Under the pieces are notes generated by a model. It was not told where the DNA came from and made no database searches. It worked only from the letters and a program-made list of their open reading frames with translations. The position numbers and the translations under genes are program-made. Below are positions 22,033-33,806 of a stretch of 64,000 nt of DNA, one piece after another. The DNA comes from Erpobdella octoculata (Eukaryota > Annelida > Clitellata > Hirudinida > Erpobdellidae), in NCBI GenBank assembly GCA_963978895.1, contig OZ022238.1, positions 47,192,210-47,256,209 of the forward strand. The letters run 5' to 3'. Within the stretch, counting starts at the first letter, position 1. Each line of letters starts with the position of its first letter.

Positions 22033-22216
22033 GTCGTTAATAATAATTTCATTAAATGTATCCGCAAAGCGTCGAACTTTCCAATAATAGGAATAATATT
22101 AGCAAATTAATTAATTTTCGTTATTAATAATATTAATAATAATTAAAATAAGAAGAATAATAATTGCAGAAAGTTTGACGCTTTGCGGATATATTTAATG
22201 AAATTATTATTACCGA
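22033..22216. mobile_element. AT-rich palindromic MITE
   Basis: About 40-bp inverted arms containing AAATGTATCCGCAAAGCGTC and its complement flank an AT-rich centre. A second full copy is at 61032-61216 and a left-half copy at 60908-61025. The first and second copies lie in matching positions upstream of Hsp70 exon fragments B and G. Confidence 0.8.
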
Positions 22217-22252
22217 CTTTTTACTTTTTTGCAATTATTAATGAAGGCATGG

Positions 22253-22365
22253 CATGAAATTTAGTGATTTTAATTTGTTTGAACCAGGTTCGATCCAAAG
22301 CATTTAATAATTATAGAAAAAAGCTCTTTATTTAATATCTGACAGTTTGATAAAAACAAAAAAAA
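22253..22365 (+). pseudogene. hAT transposase N-terminal remnant
   Basis: MKFSDFNLFEPGSIQSI is readable from an ATG at 22255 before a stop. It matches the piece in the hAT element at 1382 and the copy at 61255-61370. Confidence 0.5.
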
Positions 22366-22788
22366 ATCTTCAGTTTTGACGAGATACTTCTAATTTTCTA
22401 ATATTAAAACATGTAAGTTTTGAAAAACTTATATTTATACTTATCCCATTATCTATGACTTATCCCTTATATTTCTTGATTTATTTATTTATTGCAAAAA
22501 ATCTTTCAAAGTAACATTTTGTGAATTTATATGAATAAACAATTACTTAACTAAAAAATTGTTTAAAAAAATTTCTACACTTTAATAAAATTCATTGTCA
22601 CAAGATCGAAATACGGTTTTTTACATCATATGTTTAATGCTTAGCTTTTATCCAGTTTTGGGAATGACTCATACTAAACGAATCAGTGTTATAAGTTAAA
22701 ATTTTGAAATATCGTCCAGTTTTCTATTTTCATAACCTATTCTATTTCATCACAAACAGTTTGTTAAATAACTTAAAAAATAAACTAC

Positions 22789-23021
22789 CAAAAATCAATT
22801 ATCTAAGAATAATAAAATAAAAATAGACATTCCTGGACTGTCTGTTGATTTTGAAATGGAGCTAACAAGAAAAGAATTTGAAAACCTTGTTGATGGTCTG
22901 CTTAAAAGAACAATCCCTTTGTGTAAAAAGAGCATAGAAATGGCCACTAAATCAGCCAAAATAACCAAAAAAGGACATTGATGAAGTTTTGTTAGTTGGT
23001 GGAATAACGAAGATGCCAAAG
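22789..23021 (+). pseudogene. Hsp70 exon fragment (copy B)
   Basis: The middle and end of the penultimate exon of the mortalin-like family: VDFEMELTRKEFENLVDGLL, then the adenosine motif region ending at a GTGAG donor after 23021. The 5' part of the exon is missing. It carries the A-run frameshift (near 22968) seen in copies C and G. The surroundings from 22017 to 23250 match 61020-62490. Confidence 0.8.
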
Positions 23022-23537
23022 GTGAGTCAAGTATTTTTAACTATGGTTGCAGGGAAATCGCATCCTAATAAGGCCAAATTTTGTAATTAGCTTATTTTCC
23101 ATATTACTGGAAATATACTGCCCAAAAATTTGTTAATTAATACTCTGGTGGGGGATGCATTCCCCATTCCCTGGATCTGTCCCTTGTAATCATTTCAACT
23201 GGCATTTCAAAACTGAAAATATTCAGAAGACTATGTTCAAATAATAAAATTTAAGGATATCAGTTACTGTTGCTAAGTAGCCTAACCACTTCCTTTCCTT
23301 CAGTTTCAAAACTTTTCAATTTTGTGCATGAGAGGACATTTATGAACAAACATGCTTTCAAGAGAGGCTGCTCCTCTGGCTATGAGTCTGGATTTATCAA
23401 GTAATTAGAAAATATATATGGCCAGGTTAATTTATCTATAACAAATTATAGGTATTTTGGAAATGGTAATATGATCTCACATTCCGAAGTGGCTTGTTGG
23501 AGATCGTTTAGCGATATTGGTAATTCTTTGAGACTGT
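23022..23537. other. Duplicated intron sequence, then no recognised gene
   Basis: 23022-23245 matches 30197-30415 and 62284-62500. After that B diverges from the other two copies, which continue into a hAT fragment. Nothing recognisable at 23260-23537. Confidence 0.5.
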
Positions 23538-24418
23538 TCAGAGCCGCGCTGTCATGAGGTGCCTTTGACTGGCGATGACGACATCCTCAAGACCAGGTTT
23601 TACTTGTCCATCAATGAGCCGCAATATGAAATCAGCATAGGCAAAATTCTCTCCTGGGATGTAGTTAATTTTAAAGTCGCAACCCATAAGGGTGAGAACA
23701 TACCTTTTGAGTCGGTTGGCTGTGTGGATTGGAACGCCTGTCTTGCTGCCAAAGATTTTTAAGAGCGGTCTATGGTCGGTTTGAAGTTCGAACGAGCTGC
23801 CATAAAGGTAGGCGTAAAAAATTTTTACCGCGTAGACAAGGGCAAGTGCTTCACGTTCCACTTGTGGGTAGTTCTCTGCTTTGTTGAATAATGCAGCTGA
23901 ATGAGCGATCGGACGTTCCATCATTCAGACGATGAAGAAGGGTTGAACCGATTCCGTAGTTCGAGGCATCTGCTGCAACAACGAGTGGCAGTCTCTCATC
24001 GTAGTGGGTTAAGGCGAGGTTTGAATGAAGAGCTTGCTTGAGCTTGGTGAAGGCCATAACACGCTCTTGGGTCCAAATAAACTTTTCACTCCTGCAAAGC
24101 ATGCTATCAAGCGGACCTTTTATGTCCTTTAAAGGAGGTATGAAGGTGTCATACCAATTGATAGCCCCCAAGAATGCACGAAGTTGAGAGACGAAGTTTT
24201 TGACGTCTTGAAGTTTCTCTGGGTCTGGGCTCACTCCTTTTGAGTCAATGATCCTGCCCAAGAATTTGATTCGTGGTTGAGCGAAGGTGCATTTGTCCAA
24301 TGATAAAGTGAAGCCAGCCTCCTCCAGCCTGCTGAAAACAGAGTGCAAGCGTTTCTCGTGGTCTGTGGATCCCCTGACAGGCACGATTATATCATCTTGA
24401 TATGCTATTGCGCCGGTG
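23538..24418 (-). pseudogene. Ty3/gypsy reverse transcriptase and RNase H fragment
   Basis: On the minus strand from 24418 the frame begins with the active-site motif AYQDDIIVPVRG, then KCTFAQPRIKFLGRIIDSKG and FLGAINWYDTFIPPL, the RT thumb of gypsy elements. RNase H follows with VAADASNYGIGSTLL. A frameshift near 23900 leads to EREALALVYAVKIFYAYLYG and LQTDHRPLLKIF. It ends in the connection region (INYIPGENFAYADFILRL). The fingers, protease, gag and integrase are absent. Confidence 0.88.
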
Positions 24419-24765
24419 CCTGCTAGTCTAGGTGCTCAATTTTTTTCAATTGATAAATAAAGTTAAACGTACTACCAAACAACCCGCGCAAATGAGTACC
24501 TAGATACTCTTATAAAATATAAAGAAATCTGTTGGCATCAGCAATGCGCAATTAATATCTCATTACTACATCTAAGTAAGATATGCTTGACCAACCGAAA
24601 GTGATTATGTCCTGCAACTAGCAATTTATAACTGATAAGGTGATTCTCGTTCAGTTTTCAGTTGTTTTCGGGTTTTGTATTTATCGTTGTTTGCTGGCGT
24701 TGTTTAAAATTATTTTTAAGAAAAATTGAGTTTGTGCGAGTTTACAACACTAGTTTTTCCATATA

Positions 24766-24939
24766 CATTGGACCCTCGATATTGTGCCTGTGGATAAAGC
24801 GCGCATTCGATTATAACGCCGATTGGATGATGGATCCCCAAAAAGCACAATATGTCCTGTGATTCACTATAACGCAGATTGGATATAGCGCAAATTTGAC
24901 GTTGGACCCGAAAATCCGCGTAATATCGATGATCCAGTG
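24766..24939. mobile_element. pogo/Tigger-type MITE
   Basis: The ends read CATTGGACCCTCGATATTGT and, inverted, CACTGGATCATCGATATTAC, close to pogo/Tigger termini, with TA duplications (24764-24765 and 24940-24941). At 174 bp it has no coding capacity. Internal ATTATAACGC-GATTGGAT motifs repeat between the arms. Confidence 0.7.
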
Positions 24940-25081
24940 TATATATGTAGAATCAAATAGAGCACTTCACAGTTACTCGACATTGGTTCCGCCGCAGCGC
25001 TTCGTGTCACAAAGACATTACGCAACACACTCTTCAAAAACAATATCTGGAAGCCAAAATCCAACAAAAAGGACGATGCTC

Positions 25082-26030
25082 GCCAAATCTCGTGGAATTT
25101 CACGCTCGCTCAAAATGGGTGTGCTAAACACACGCACCGCCGTACGCAAAGCGCCCTTGCTCCACGACACTATCTTTGACGAAAATCTCGACTTCCTCTG
25201 CTTAAGTGAAACCTGGATAACATCTGATGCCCCAGAGGTAATCAAGCTAGACGTGGCTCCACCTGGATTTTCCGTCATCCACAAACACCAAGGATCGTAT
25301 GAGGACAAAAGAGGTGGTGGGCTTGCCATCATTCACTGCAACAACCTCCTCTGCTCCCAGGTACCCACGGATCCAACGCATGAATTCGAGCATCTGGTAG
25401 CAAAAATATCCATCTGACAAAAACATCTGCTCATAGCTGTTATCTACAGACCACCTGGTCACATCTCTCATGTCTTCATTAACGAATTTTCTCATTTTCT
25501 CGAATTAATATCTTCCAGTGGTCACATATTTATAATATGTGGCGACTTCAATGCACCCTCCTCTTCAACATCCATCGATCCAACTCTCCAAGAGTTGCTT
25601 GATGAACTCAACCTCATCCAGCAAGTCTCTGTACCAACCCACTCGAGAGGCAACATTCTCGACCTACTCATCTCTTGCAGCAGTACACCATACCTACTAA
25701 CGGAAGTCAGCACACACAGCTTATCCTATTCCGATCACTACTTAGTCTCAACCATCATCACTCATTCAAAACCCATCAGCAATCGCATCACCACCCATTA
25801 TCGAAATTTAAAATCTATCGATTGGCTCGCCTTCAACAGAGACATAATCAACTCATCACTACTCGATCACAACAACCTGATGAGTATACCGAGCCCATGA
25901 TAACAACCATGAAATGTTTACTCGACAAGTTTGCCCCTATCCGTATCAAGACGCTCAGAAAAGGGCGTCACAAGGACCATCTTATCGGAAGACGCCATGA
26001 GTGCAAAAAGGCACATGAGAAAGATGGAAA
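25082..26030 (+). pseudogene. LINE endonuclease domain, truncated
   Basis: The apurinic-like endonuclease of a CR1/L2-type ORF2: MGVLNTRTAVRKAPLLHDTI, then FLCLSETWI, a one-base or stop interruption at 25418, LLIAVIYRPPG, FIICGDFNAP and a final YSDHYLVS. All catalytic signatures (S-TW, YRPP, GDFN, SDH) are visible. The sequence then runs into a long (TTA)n tract and no RT follows, so the copy is truncated. Confidence 0.82.
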
Positions 26031-26035
26031 GGCTC

Positions 26036-26900
<865 letters not shown>

Positions 26901-27118
26901 TGTTTTGGTGGTTTATAGCAATGATATATTAGTCAAGCTGATTACAATTATAGCATTATGGTATATGTGATACACGTATTTTAAGAAATTATAATAATTA
27001 AGTTTTAAAATTTTTATTTTAGTACAAAAATATTTATTTAAAAATTTAATCTTTTTAATATAAAAAATATTTCTCAAATGCTTATTTTATTAATTGGTTA
27101 TGTTATTTTAACTAGTAT
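26901..27118. other. AT-rich stretch, no gene seen
   Basis: No coding, repeat or structural signal recognised by eye. Confidence 0.4.
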
Positions 27119-27169
27119 ATCGATGGTCATTTGCAGTTATAAATGCTTGATATTAATAGGAAACGGATT

Positions 27170-27231
27170 TTTTTTGCGTCTTAAAACAAACACATGGTGT
27201 AAAAGACTATAAACTATAATAAAAAAAAAAA
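27170..27231. mobile_element. 5'-truncated SINE-like element
   Basis: Contains the SINE tail (GGTGTAAAAGACTATAAACT) and a poly(A) run, flanked by the duplication GGAAACGGA (27162-27170 and 27232-27240). The structure is that of target-primed reverse transcription. It sits in the 5' flank of Hsp70 copy C. Confidence 0.65.
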
Positions 27232-27589
27232 AGGAAACGGAACATCATCAGTCTTTCTCGAAGTCTAGTTATGTTGTGCCGTACTAAATTGTCTTTCCTT
27301 CTGAGGAAACAGGCATGGTCTTTGATTCGATCAATCAGCTGGTCTAAAGAGTACGACTCAAAAGTTAGTTTTGTACTTGTAAAAAATGTTTTTTGAATTT
27401 TAATTTGTTAACCGAGATGTGTTTTCCCGGTTTAGCCGGTACCGGTATTTTTGGCCGGTATGAATAGCGATATCAGATAAACCGACTTATTTTCAGAACT
27501 GTATAACATGCGATGTGTTGTCAAAATATTAGATTTAGATCATTTCAATTATGTAAATCTTATTGTTATCAAAAGTATAATAAACAATA

Positions 27590-27740
27590 GGGATGTCACG
27601 GGTACGACTTTTTCGGGTTCGGGTTTTTAATTTTTTAAAGATCGGGTTTGAGTTCGAGTTTTCGACTTTCAAAATTCCAGGTTCGGGTTTTAGAATTAAA
27701 AACTTTTGGGTTCGGGTGGAGTTTTGTAAGTACGATTTAC
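27590..27740. repeat. GGGTTCGGGTTT-rich low-complexity segment
   Basis: Irregular repeats of TTCGGGTT and TCGGGTTTGAG in intron 1 of copy C. No coding sense. Confidence 0.5.
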
Positions 27741-27771
27741 ATATTTTTACACACTTTTACATAACTTGATT

Positions 27772-27988
27772 TCTCTGTCTGTCTGTCGTAAAATTTTGCA
27801 ATCGATTTTAAACTAACTTCCCAATGAGCTAGAGACAAAAGTATGTGTTTTATTGAAATTATATCAATTTTTTGCTATTTATTGAGGTGCTCACCTTTCT
27901 AATATTTTATAAATTTATTAACACAAATACAAATTAATTGTTATTTGTTCAATTAAAAACACCCAGGCAACGCCGGGTAACCCGCTAG
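27772..27988 (+). mobile_element. Short non-autonomous Helitron
   Basis: Starts near TCTCTGTCTGTCTGTC and ends with the hairpin-forming CCAGGCAACGCCGGGTAACC followed by CGCTAG and a T. A 3' hairpin plus CTAG|T is the Helitron terminus. The left boundary is approximate. Confidence 0.6.
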
Positions 27989-29271
27989 TTTATCATAAAA
28001 AATGACACGAAATATGGTAGAAGATTTATAAAAAGTTAAATTTAAATTTTTTTCATCAGGACCATTATTGATAGGTTATTTGTGCAATTTAAAACCTAAA
28101 TTTTACAATTGAAAGAAACCGTATATTTATTATAAAAAATGACAAAAAAATGATAGAGGATTTATAATAAAACAATTACTAATGTTATATTTTATTTTTT
28201 TTATTAGGACGAACCTATCGGTTTAATCTATACGGATTGTAATTCCCCCAGGTATGTTTTTATTATATCACTAATATAAAACTAATTTAAGATGACAAGT
28301 TTGATTGCTATTTTAGATCTGGTGTCGGAATTGATCTCGGAACAACAAAAACTTGTGTAGCTAATAGTGATGGTAAAGTTCATCAAGTTTTAGAAAATGA
28401 ACGAGGTTGTAAGATGACTGCTTCAACTGTGCTCGTAATGGAAGAAGAAGGTGACGTCGGTGATAAAGAAGAACTTCATGGGGCTACAAACGTATATACG
28501 ATTTAAAGAAATTACTGTTTCGTAAATATAGTGATATTGACTTCCAGGCACATAAGTGAGTTATTATTTTTTGATTATGAGACAATTTAATTATGTAGAA
28601 TAATTTTATATAATTTTTAAACAAAAAGGGAAACTTTTCCTTATGACTTTATAAGAGGAAAAAATGAAATACCAATTGTCGAAATCGAAGACCATTGTTC
28701 AGAAACTCAAATTTATCATCCATATGAGATTGCAACACATCTTTTAAAAGAAATAAAAATTATAGCTGGTTAGTTTTTTGTTATTAAATGATTAAATAAA
28801 AGCTTATATATTGATTAAAATCACCGACAGAAAAGAGTCTTAAACATAAAGTTAATTATGCTGTTGTCACTGTTCCAAGTCACAGTCGTGATTTTAAGGT
28901 AACCATCTACCTTAATTAAAAAAACTTAATTCAATTAATTGTTTATGTGAAATCGCTATTCCAATAAATAGCAACTCAAAAAAGCTGGCAAATTTGCTGG
29001 ATTTGAACGAATTGATGTGATCAAAGAACCGATTGCTGCTGTACTTGCGATGGATTCACACAAATCTTTTTTTGAAGATAAAGTGTTAGTTTATAATCTG
29101 TTTTTTTATTAACTAGCTACAATGATATATAGTTTTTTTTTATAGGACTGCTGTTTATGATTTTGGTGGAGGAAAATTTGAGGTTTCCATTATCAAATCA
29201 AAAAATGGGATTATGGAGACTTATTCAACTGGTGACCTAATGCTTAATGGAAAACTTTTTCACCATATGTT

Positions 29272-29888
29272 CAATGCTGTGCTTTTAGTCCAGCTATCTA
29301 TTTTCATAACCCATTGTGTTTCATTTGGAACTTCATTGACAACTTGGTATAGTGGGTGGCGCAAAAATAAAAAAGATTAATAACGTGCAAATAATAAAAT
29401 GAGCACGAACGATAGACATACAGAAAATAAAAAAAACGAACAGTTAAAAACATACATCTAAAAAAATAAACTAAGTTTAAATATATCAAAAAGAGCTTTT
29501 TTTTACTAGACCTCAGAGATGTTAAAAAACGGAAATTAATCAAACCTGGAAAACTGCAGACTCATACTAAACGAATCAGTGTTATTAGTTAAAATTTTGA
29601 ATTATCGTCCAGTTTTCTATTTTCATAACCTATTCTATTTCATTTAGAGCTTCATTGATAATTTGGTATAGTTGGTTATGCAAAAATGAAAAAGATTAAT
29701 AAACTGCAAATAATAAAATGAGCACGAACGAGAAACATAGAGAAAATCAGAAAAAAACGAACAAATATGTCCAGTAACTATTTATATTTTATCACGAACA
29801 GTTTGTTAAATAACTTAAAATATAAACTAGTTTTAAATATATTATAAGTTTTTTTTTATATTAAATTTTCTAACTTTCATTTTTACAG
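29272..29888. repeat. Rearranged intron of copy C with internal duplication
   Basis: CTATTTTCATAACC, TGAGCACGAACGA and ACAGTTTGTTAAATAACTTA occur twice (around 29295-29470 and 29610-29835). The same block is present once near 61690-61910. No coding potential. Confidence 0.6.
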
Positions 29889-30413
29889 ACTGACATTGAC
29901 TTAAGAAATGACTACAAATATATGGATGAACGAAATGAAATCTGGAAAGCTGCAGTTGATGCAAAAAATCAATTATCTAAAAATAATAAAATAAAAATAG
30001 ACATTCCTGAACTGCCTGTTGATTTTGAAATGGAGCTGTCAAGAAAAGAATTTGAAAACCTTGTTGATGGTCTGCTTAAAAGAACAATGCCTTTGTGCGA
30101 AAAGAGCATAGAAATGGCCACTAAATCGGCCAAAATAACCAAAAAAGGACATTGATGAAGTTTTGTTAGTTGGTAGAATAACGAAGATGCCAAAGGTGAG
30201 TCAAGTATTTTTAATTATGGCTGCAGGAAAATCGCATCCTAATAAGGCCAAATTTTGTTATTAGCTTATTTTCCATATTACTGGAAATATACTGCCCAAA
30301 AATTTGTTAATTAATACTTTGGTGGGGGATGCATTCCCCATTTCCTGGATCCGTCCCTTGTAATCATTTCAACTAGCATTTCAAAACTGAAAATATTCAG
30401 AAGACTATGTTCA

Positions 30414-31038
30414 GTGTGGTTTCACTTTTATCACTGATAAAGACGACACACAACGAACGACAGAATTGTTTTTAATGTGACAAAACCCTGTCAAATGACA
30501 ATTTAAAACCAAACGAGTTTCAGTGCAGTGCATTCCAACAATTCCGAGTCGATTGACGTTCTTAACCAGAAAAGGTGTGACGCCGCAGCAAGTTTACCTC
30601 AACTAGGATTTTGGTCAATTATTGACGACAAACTAATCTTGATTGCCTCTTACCTAGTTTCTTATCGAATTGTTAAAAGGTAAAACCTTCACACTCATTT
30701 TTAGATAGCTATCCAGCTTTAGCCAAAAGTGCGCTGACATTCATCATTCCTTTTGCTACTTCCTACTTGTGTGAGATTAGCTTTTCTGCATTAGTAAATG
30801 TGGAAACCATGCAAAGAATTTGATTTGATGCCGGTGATTATAGGCGAATTGCCTTGTTAAACATTGGTCCTCATTTTTCCGACCTAATCGGTGGAAAGCA
30901 ACAAGAAATAAATTAAATAAAAAAACTTGATGCAAATCACTTACAATTTGCTTATTTTTTTGCATATGCAAAAGTAGGGGGTGCGGTCAAATCGAATTTC
31001 TATAAAGGGAGCACGGAAAAAAAGGTTAAGAACCACTG
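30414..31038 (+). pseudogene. hAT (ZBED5-type) C-terminal fragment
   Basis: The frame from about 30709 reads YPALAKSALTFIIPFATSYL and CEISFSALVNVETM, then RRIALLNIGPHFSDL. This is the C-terminal dimerisation region of hAT transposases of the ZBED5/FAM200 type. The downstream terminus AAGGTTAAGAACCACTG (ends 31038) is the hAT inverted repeat of this group. A TGA interrupts the frame. The left end (CAGTGTGG at 30416) is only partly matching. Confidence 0.7.
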
Positions 31039-31599
31039 CACTAGTATATTGTATTTTCATGTAAAACATCATATTAATTTAAAAAAAACAGTATACAAAA
31101 TATTAACTTTTATTTAATATTGGACGCAGACAAAACAAGCAAAGAAAAAACGAGTTTTTCAACACAAACTTTTATTTCAAATACACTCGATTTAGAAATA
31201 TGAAAGATGTTCAAATTAAGTTTTTTTCAATTGAATCATGTATTGTCATCCAATATAAAGTTATTCTGAAAGTTTCAGCATCCTAGCTAGTCAAAAAACT
31301 GGTTATATTTTACTTGCAAGATTTGCGTACAGAGAAAGCCACACTCACACACAAACAGAGATTGTAACCTAAATAAAAGTTTGTAAAAACGTTTAAATTA
31401 TGAATATAACAAAGGGTATCTAAAAGATTAAAAAATATTAGCAGAGATATATGATATAACGAAGTAGATATAATTCAAAATGTATAAAAATTACTACGTT
31501 TATCAACTAATTTAAATAAATGATCTAATAAAGATATTTTTTCTATTTGGTGGAAAACATCTTGAAGGGCCGTCGCCTCTTCCAGTCCCCTTAATCGCC

Positions 31600-31770
31600 G
31601 CCTCTGGGGGAGCATGTGGGAAGAAGAAAACGACCGGGAGCGGGAAAGCAAGCGGGAACGAGAAAGCGATCTGGAACGGGAGCGGGAGAGCAAGCGGGGA
31701 AGGAAACGGTAGCGAGAAAAACGATACAAAAACCTCTAAAAATCCCGGACAACGCCGGGTACCCCACTAG
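31600..31770 (+). mobile_element. Helitron 3' end with purine-rich degenerate repeat
   Basis: A run of degenerate GGGAACGGGAAAGC-type units (31617-31715) is followed by CCCGGACAACGCCGGG, a perfect stem, then TACCCCACTAG and T. This is a Helitron 3' terminus. Duplicate at 63702-63872. Related purine/pyrimidine tracts occur at 40815-40975, 45775-45830 and 55020-55315. Confidence 0.65.
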
Positions 31771-32225
31771 TGTATTCATAAATCATAAAACTTTTTCTTT
31801 AAGATATTGAGTTACTTTTTTGTAAATGTATTGTGGCTTCTTGTTGCCGGGGCCCTAGGTGACGGTGACCATCTAGTATCTTCTTGTGACAGAACCTCTG
31901 CTCTGCGTGAGTTTGTATATTAAGCGTTCTCTACTCTTTCAAATTAGTGTTGCACCCTTTGTTTTAAAATCCTGCTTTAGACTATATTTTAAATTGTTTA
32001 ATGTCTATAGGATGTCGAACATGTAGGGGCAAGATGTTCCACTTAACTGCACCTGAGTACCTGAGATGGCAAAAACTCAACTGTTTCCAAATTGAATGCA
32101 GACGAAATCATCCTTGTGCTAGCAGAATGCAGACGACGCCTTGCAGGAAGCGATAAGCATCGCGAAATGAGATATGCCAAATAGGAGGGAGAAGATCCGG
32201 AGTAGATATTAAACATTAAGAAGCA
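31771..32225. other. No recognised gene
   Basis: No coding or repeat structure recognised; the first ~130 bases belong to the segmental duplication shared with the window end. Confidence 0.4.
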
Positions 32226-32229
32226 TATT

Positions 32230-32473
32230 TTAAAATTTAATCTAGCAATCGATAGATAGATAGCCAGTGAAGTTGACGTAAAGTTGAGGTAATGTGGTCA
32301 CGGGGACCGAGACCTTTGACAAGTCGAGCGGCCACATGGAGTACAGAAGTAAGGAGTTTCAAGTACGCTGAGGGTAGACCAGCCAGCACAGAGTTGCAGT
32401 AGTCTATGTAGATGACAAAACCCTGAACAAGAGTATACGAATGCACTACATGCTCATTAAAACAGCGCTTCAC
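32230..32473 (-). pseudogene. LINE ORF2 C-terminal fragment
   Basis: The minus-strand frame carries IDYCNSVLAGLPSAYL, then VAARLVKGLGPRDHITSTLR and LHWLSIY, the conserved post-RT block of CR1/L2/RTE-type LINEs. It has lost the RT core. Confidence 0.8.
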
Positions 32474-32686
32474 ACGTCATGAATTACAAAATTCATCAAC
32501 ATAATATGGCATTTTTTTGTTTCTTAAAATGCAGACCTGCTGCAAAAATAGTCGGAACTTCTTAAGTGCGTCCTTAATGCTCACTCCTTCTCCTATTAAC
32601 GGATCCTAAAAAGAGATTGTCCTCTGTACATTGTTTATAATAAATAAACAGAAATGATTTCGATGCACATTATATACGCAAAAAGT

Positions 32687-33073
32687 TTAAAGAGATTTTA
32701 AAAAGTTATAGTTAATAATGGGAGACTCATGGGATAAATTATTTTCGAAAATCTCAAATTTTAGGGAAAAGTCACCGCAGGGAATGTAATTCGAATTTTT
32801 CAACCTAATCTCTGCGATATAATCAATGACATAATTACTTAACCATTCTCCATAATATAAATAAATGAATTCTGAGAGCTTTAAAGACTCACCATTGAAT
32901 GTACAGACGATCGATATTTTGTTTTCTTTAAAAATTTTGTAGTAGGGGAGATGGGGGCTTTTTGATCTCTTTTGAGGTTTTTTGGCGATAACAGTCAAGC
33001 CGTTAAAAAAATCTACTTTTTTTTTAATTACAAAGAGGAACATCTCCTCTATGTATTCAATTAAGTTTGACAT
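32687..33073 (-). CDS. Unknown 128-residue ORF in a repeated unit
   Basis: An open frame with FNGLTVIAKKPQKRSKSPHL, FNGESLKLSEFIYLYYGEWL and a basic, aromatic-rich composition; no domain recognised. A second copy (33350-33720, minus) is identical over about 75 codons but truncated by a different sequence at its C-terminus. Copy-number and position suggest a transposon-borne or duplicated gene fragment. Whether it is translated is unknown. Confidence 0.3.
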   Translation of the reverse strand: MSNLIEYIEEMFLFVIKKKVDFFNGLTVIAKKPQKRSKSPHLPYYKIFKENKISIVCTFNGESLKLSEFIYLYYGEWLSNYVIDYIAEIRLKNSNYIPCGDFSLKFEIFENNLSHESPIINYNFLKSL

Positions 33074-33238
33074 TTTATAATGTAAGAGAACTATTTTTAA
33101 ATTGAACTTTGGTGCTAATTACTTCTCATTAGCTAAGAGATGATTATTAAGTTTTAATGGTTCCTTTCAAATTTTTTATAAACTCTTTTATCTTTCATTA
33201 TTAAATCCCTCAACCAATCGCAAGACACGTGCTACACA

Positions 33239-33256
33239 CGCTCTATAAATATTAAC

Positions 33257-33287
<31 letters not shown>

Positions 33288-33423
33288 AAAGAAGAAAAAA
33301 ATTTAAAGGCACAACACTGAAAATACTACAGAAGGGCCATTTGTCATTTCTATTGCCTTTTTGAACAAAATGGTAAAACAGGTGACATACTGGTTACCTC
33401 CATTAGTGGTATATTTCTCCTGT
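33239..33423. repeat. Interspersed repeat starting at a (GATT)n tract
   Basis: GATT repeats followed by AAAGAAGAAAAAAATTTAAAGG and a segment ending CTCCTGT; near-identical at 37050-37241. Here it separates two tandem copies of the unknown-ORF unit. Confidence 0.75.
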
Positions 33424-33720
33424 AACTCGAATTTTTCAACCTAATCTCTGCGATATAATCAATGACATAATTACTTAACCATTCTCCATAATATAAATAA
33501 ATGAATTCTGAGAGCTTTAAAGACTCACCATTGAATGTACAGACGATCGATAATTTGTTTTCTTTAAAAATTTTGTAGTAGGGGAGATGGGGGCTTTTTG
33601 ATCTCTTTTGAGGTTTTTTGGCGATAACAGTCAAGCCGTTCAAAAAATCTACTTTTTTTTTTAATTACAAAGAGGAACATCTCCTCTATGTATTCAATTA
33701 AGTTTGACATTTTATAATGT
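33350..33720 (-). pseudogene. Second, truncated copy of the unknown ORF
   Basis: Matches 32785-33073 over the N-terminal part; the C-terminus is replaced by sequence of the (GATT)n repeat. Confidence 0.55.
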
Positions 33721-33806
33721 AAGAGAACTATTTTTAAATTGAACTTTGCTAATTAGTTCTCATTAGCTAAGAGATGATTATTAAGTTTTAATGGTTCCTT
33801 TCCAAA

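Larger units (their letters stand above)
27271..30195 (+). pseudogene. Mitochondrial Hsp70-like gene, frameshifted (copy C)
   Basis: Exons readable on the plus strand: 27271-27363 (presequence MLCRTKLSFLLRKQAWSL), 28208-28251 (44-nt microexon), 28317-28555, 28629-28768, 28831-28898, 28972-29084, 29146 to about 29271, 29889-30195. Splice sites and phases match copy E. It is broken by a frameshift near 28490 in exon 3 and by loss of the end of the phosphate-2 exon after about 29271, which runs into foreign sequence. A one-base A insertion near 30142, just before DIDEVLLVG, is a third lesion. GIDLGTTKTCVA and YDFGGGKFEVS are intact. A terminal exon is not adjacent; the fragment at 35900 could be its remnant. 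Confidence 0.82.
30196..31905. repeat. Segmental duplication, copy 1
   Basis: Runs almost base for base with 62283-64000. It spans intron sequence after Hsp70 copy C, a hAT fragment, low-complexity purine repeats and a Helitron end. The homology starts further upstream, near 29560/61640, and continues past the window edge. Confidence 0.9.

Noticed and set aside
22795..23019. Minus-strand ORF repeated at 22795, 29969 and 62056
   Set aside because: Antisense shadow of the Hsp70 penultimate exon; the plus strand shows clear homology and splice signals.
30140..30150. Programmed frameshift at A AAA AAG before DIDEV in copies B, C and G
   Set aside because: Restoring the frame needs skipping one base, whereas this heptamer promotes slipping back one; copies A, E and F lack the extra base, so a fixed insertion is simpler.
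31475..31810. Arg-Ser-rich ORFs in both strands, also at 54957-55317 and 63577-63912
   Set aside because: They arise from the degenerate purine/pyrimidine repeat; frames are open on both strands and differ between copies.
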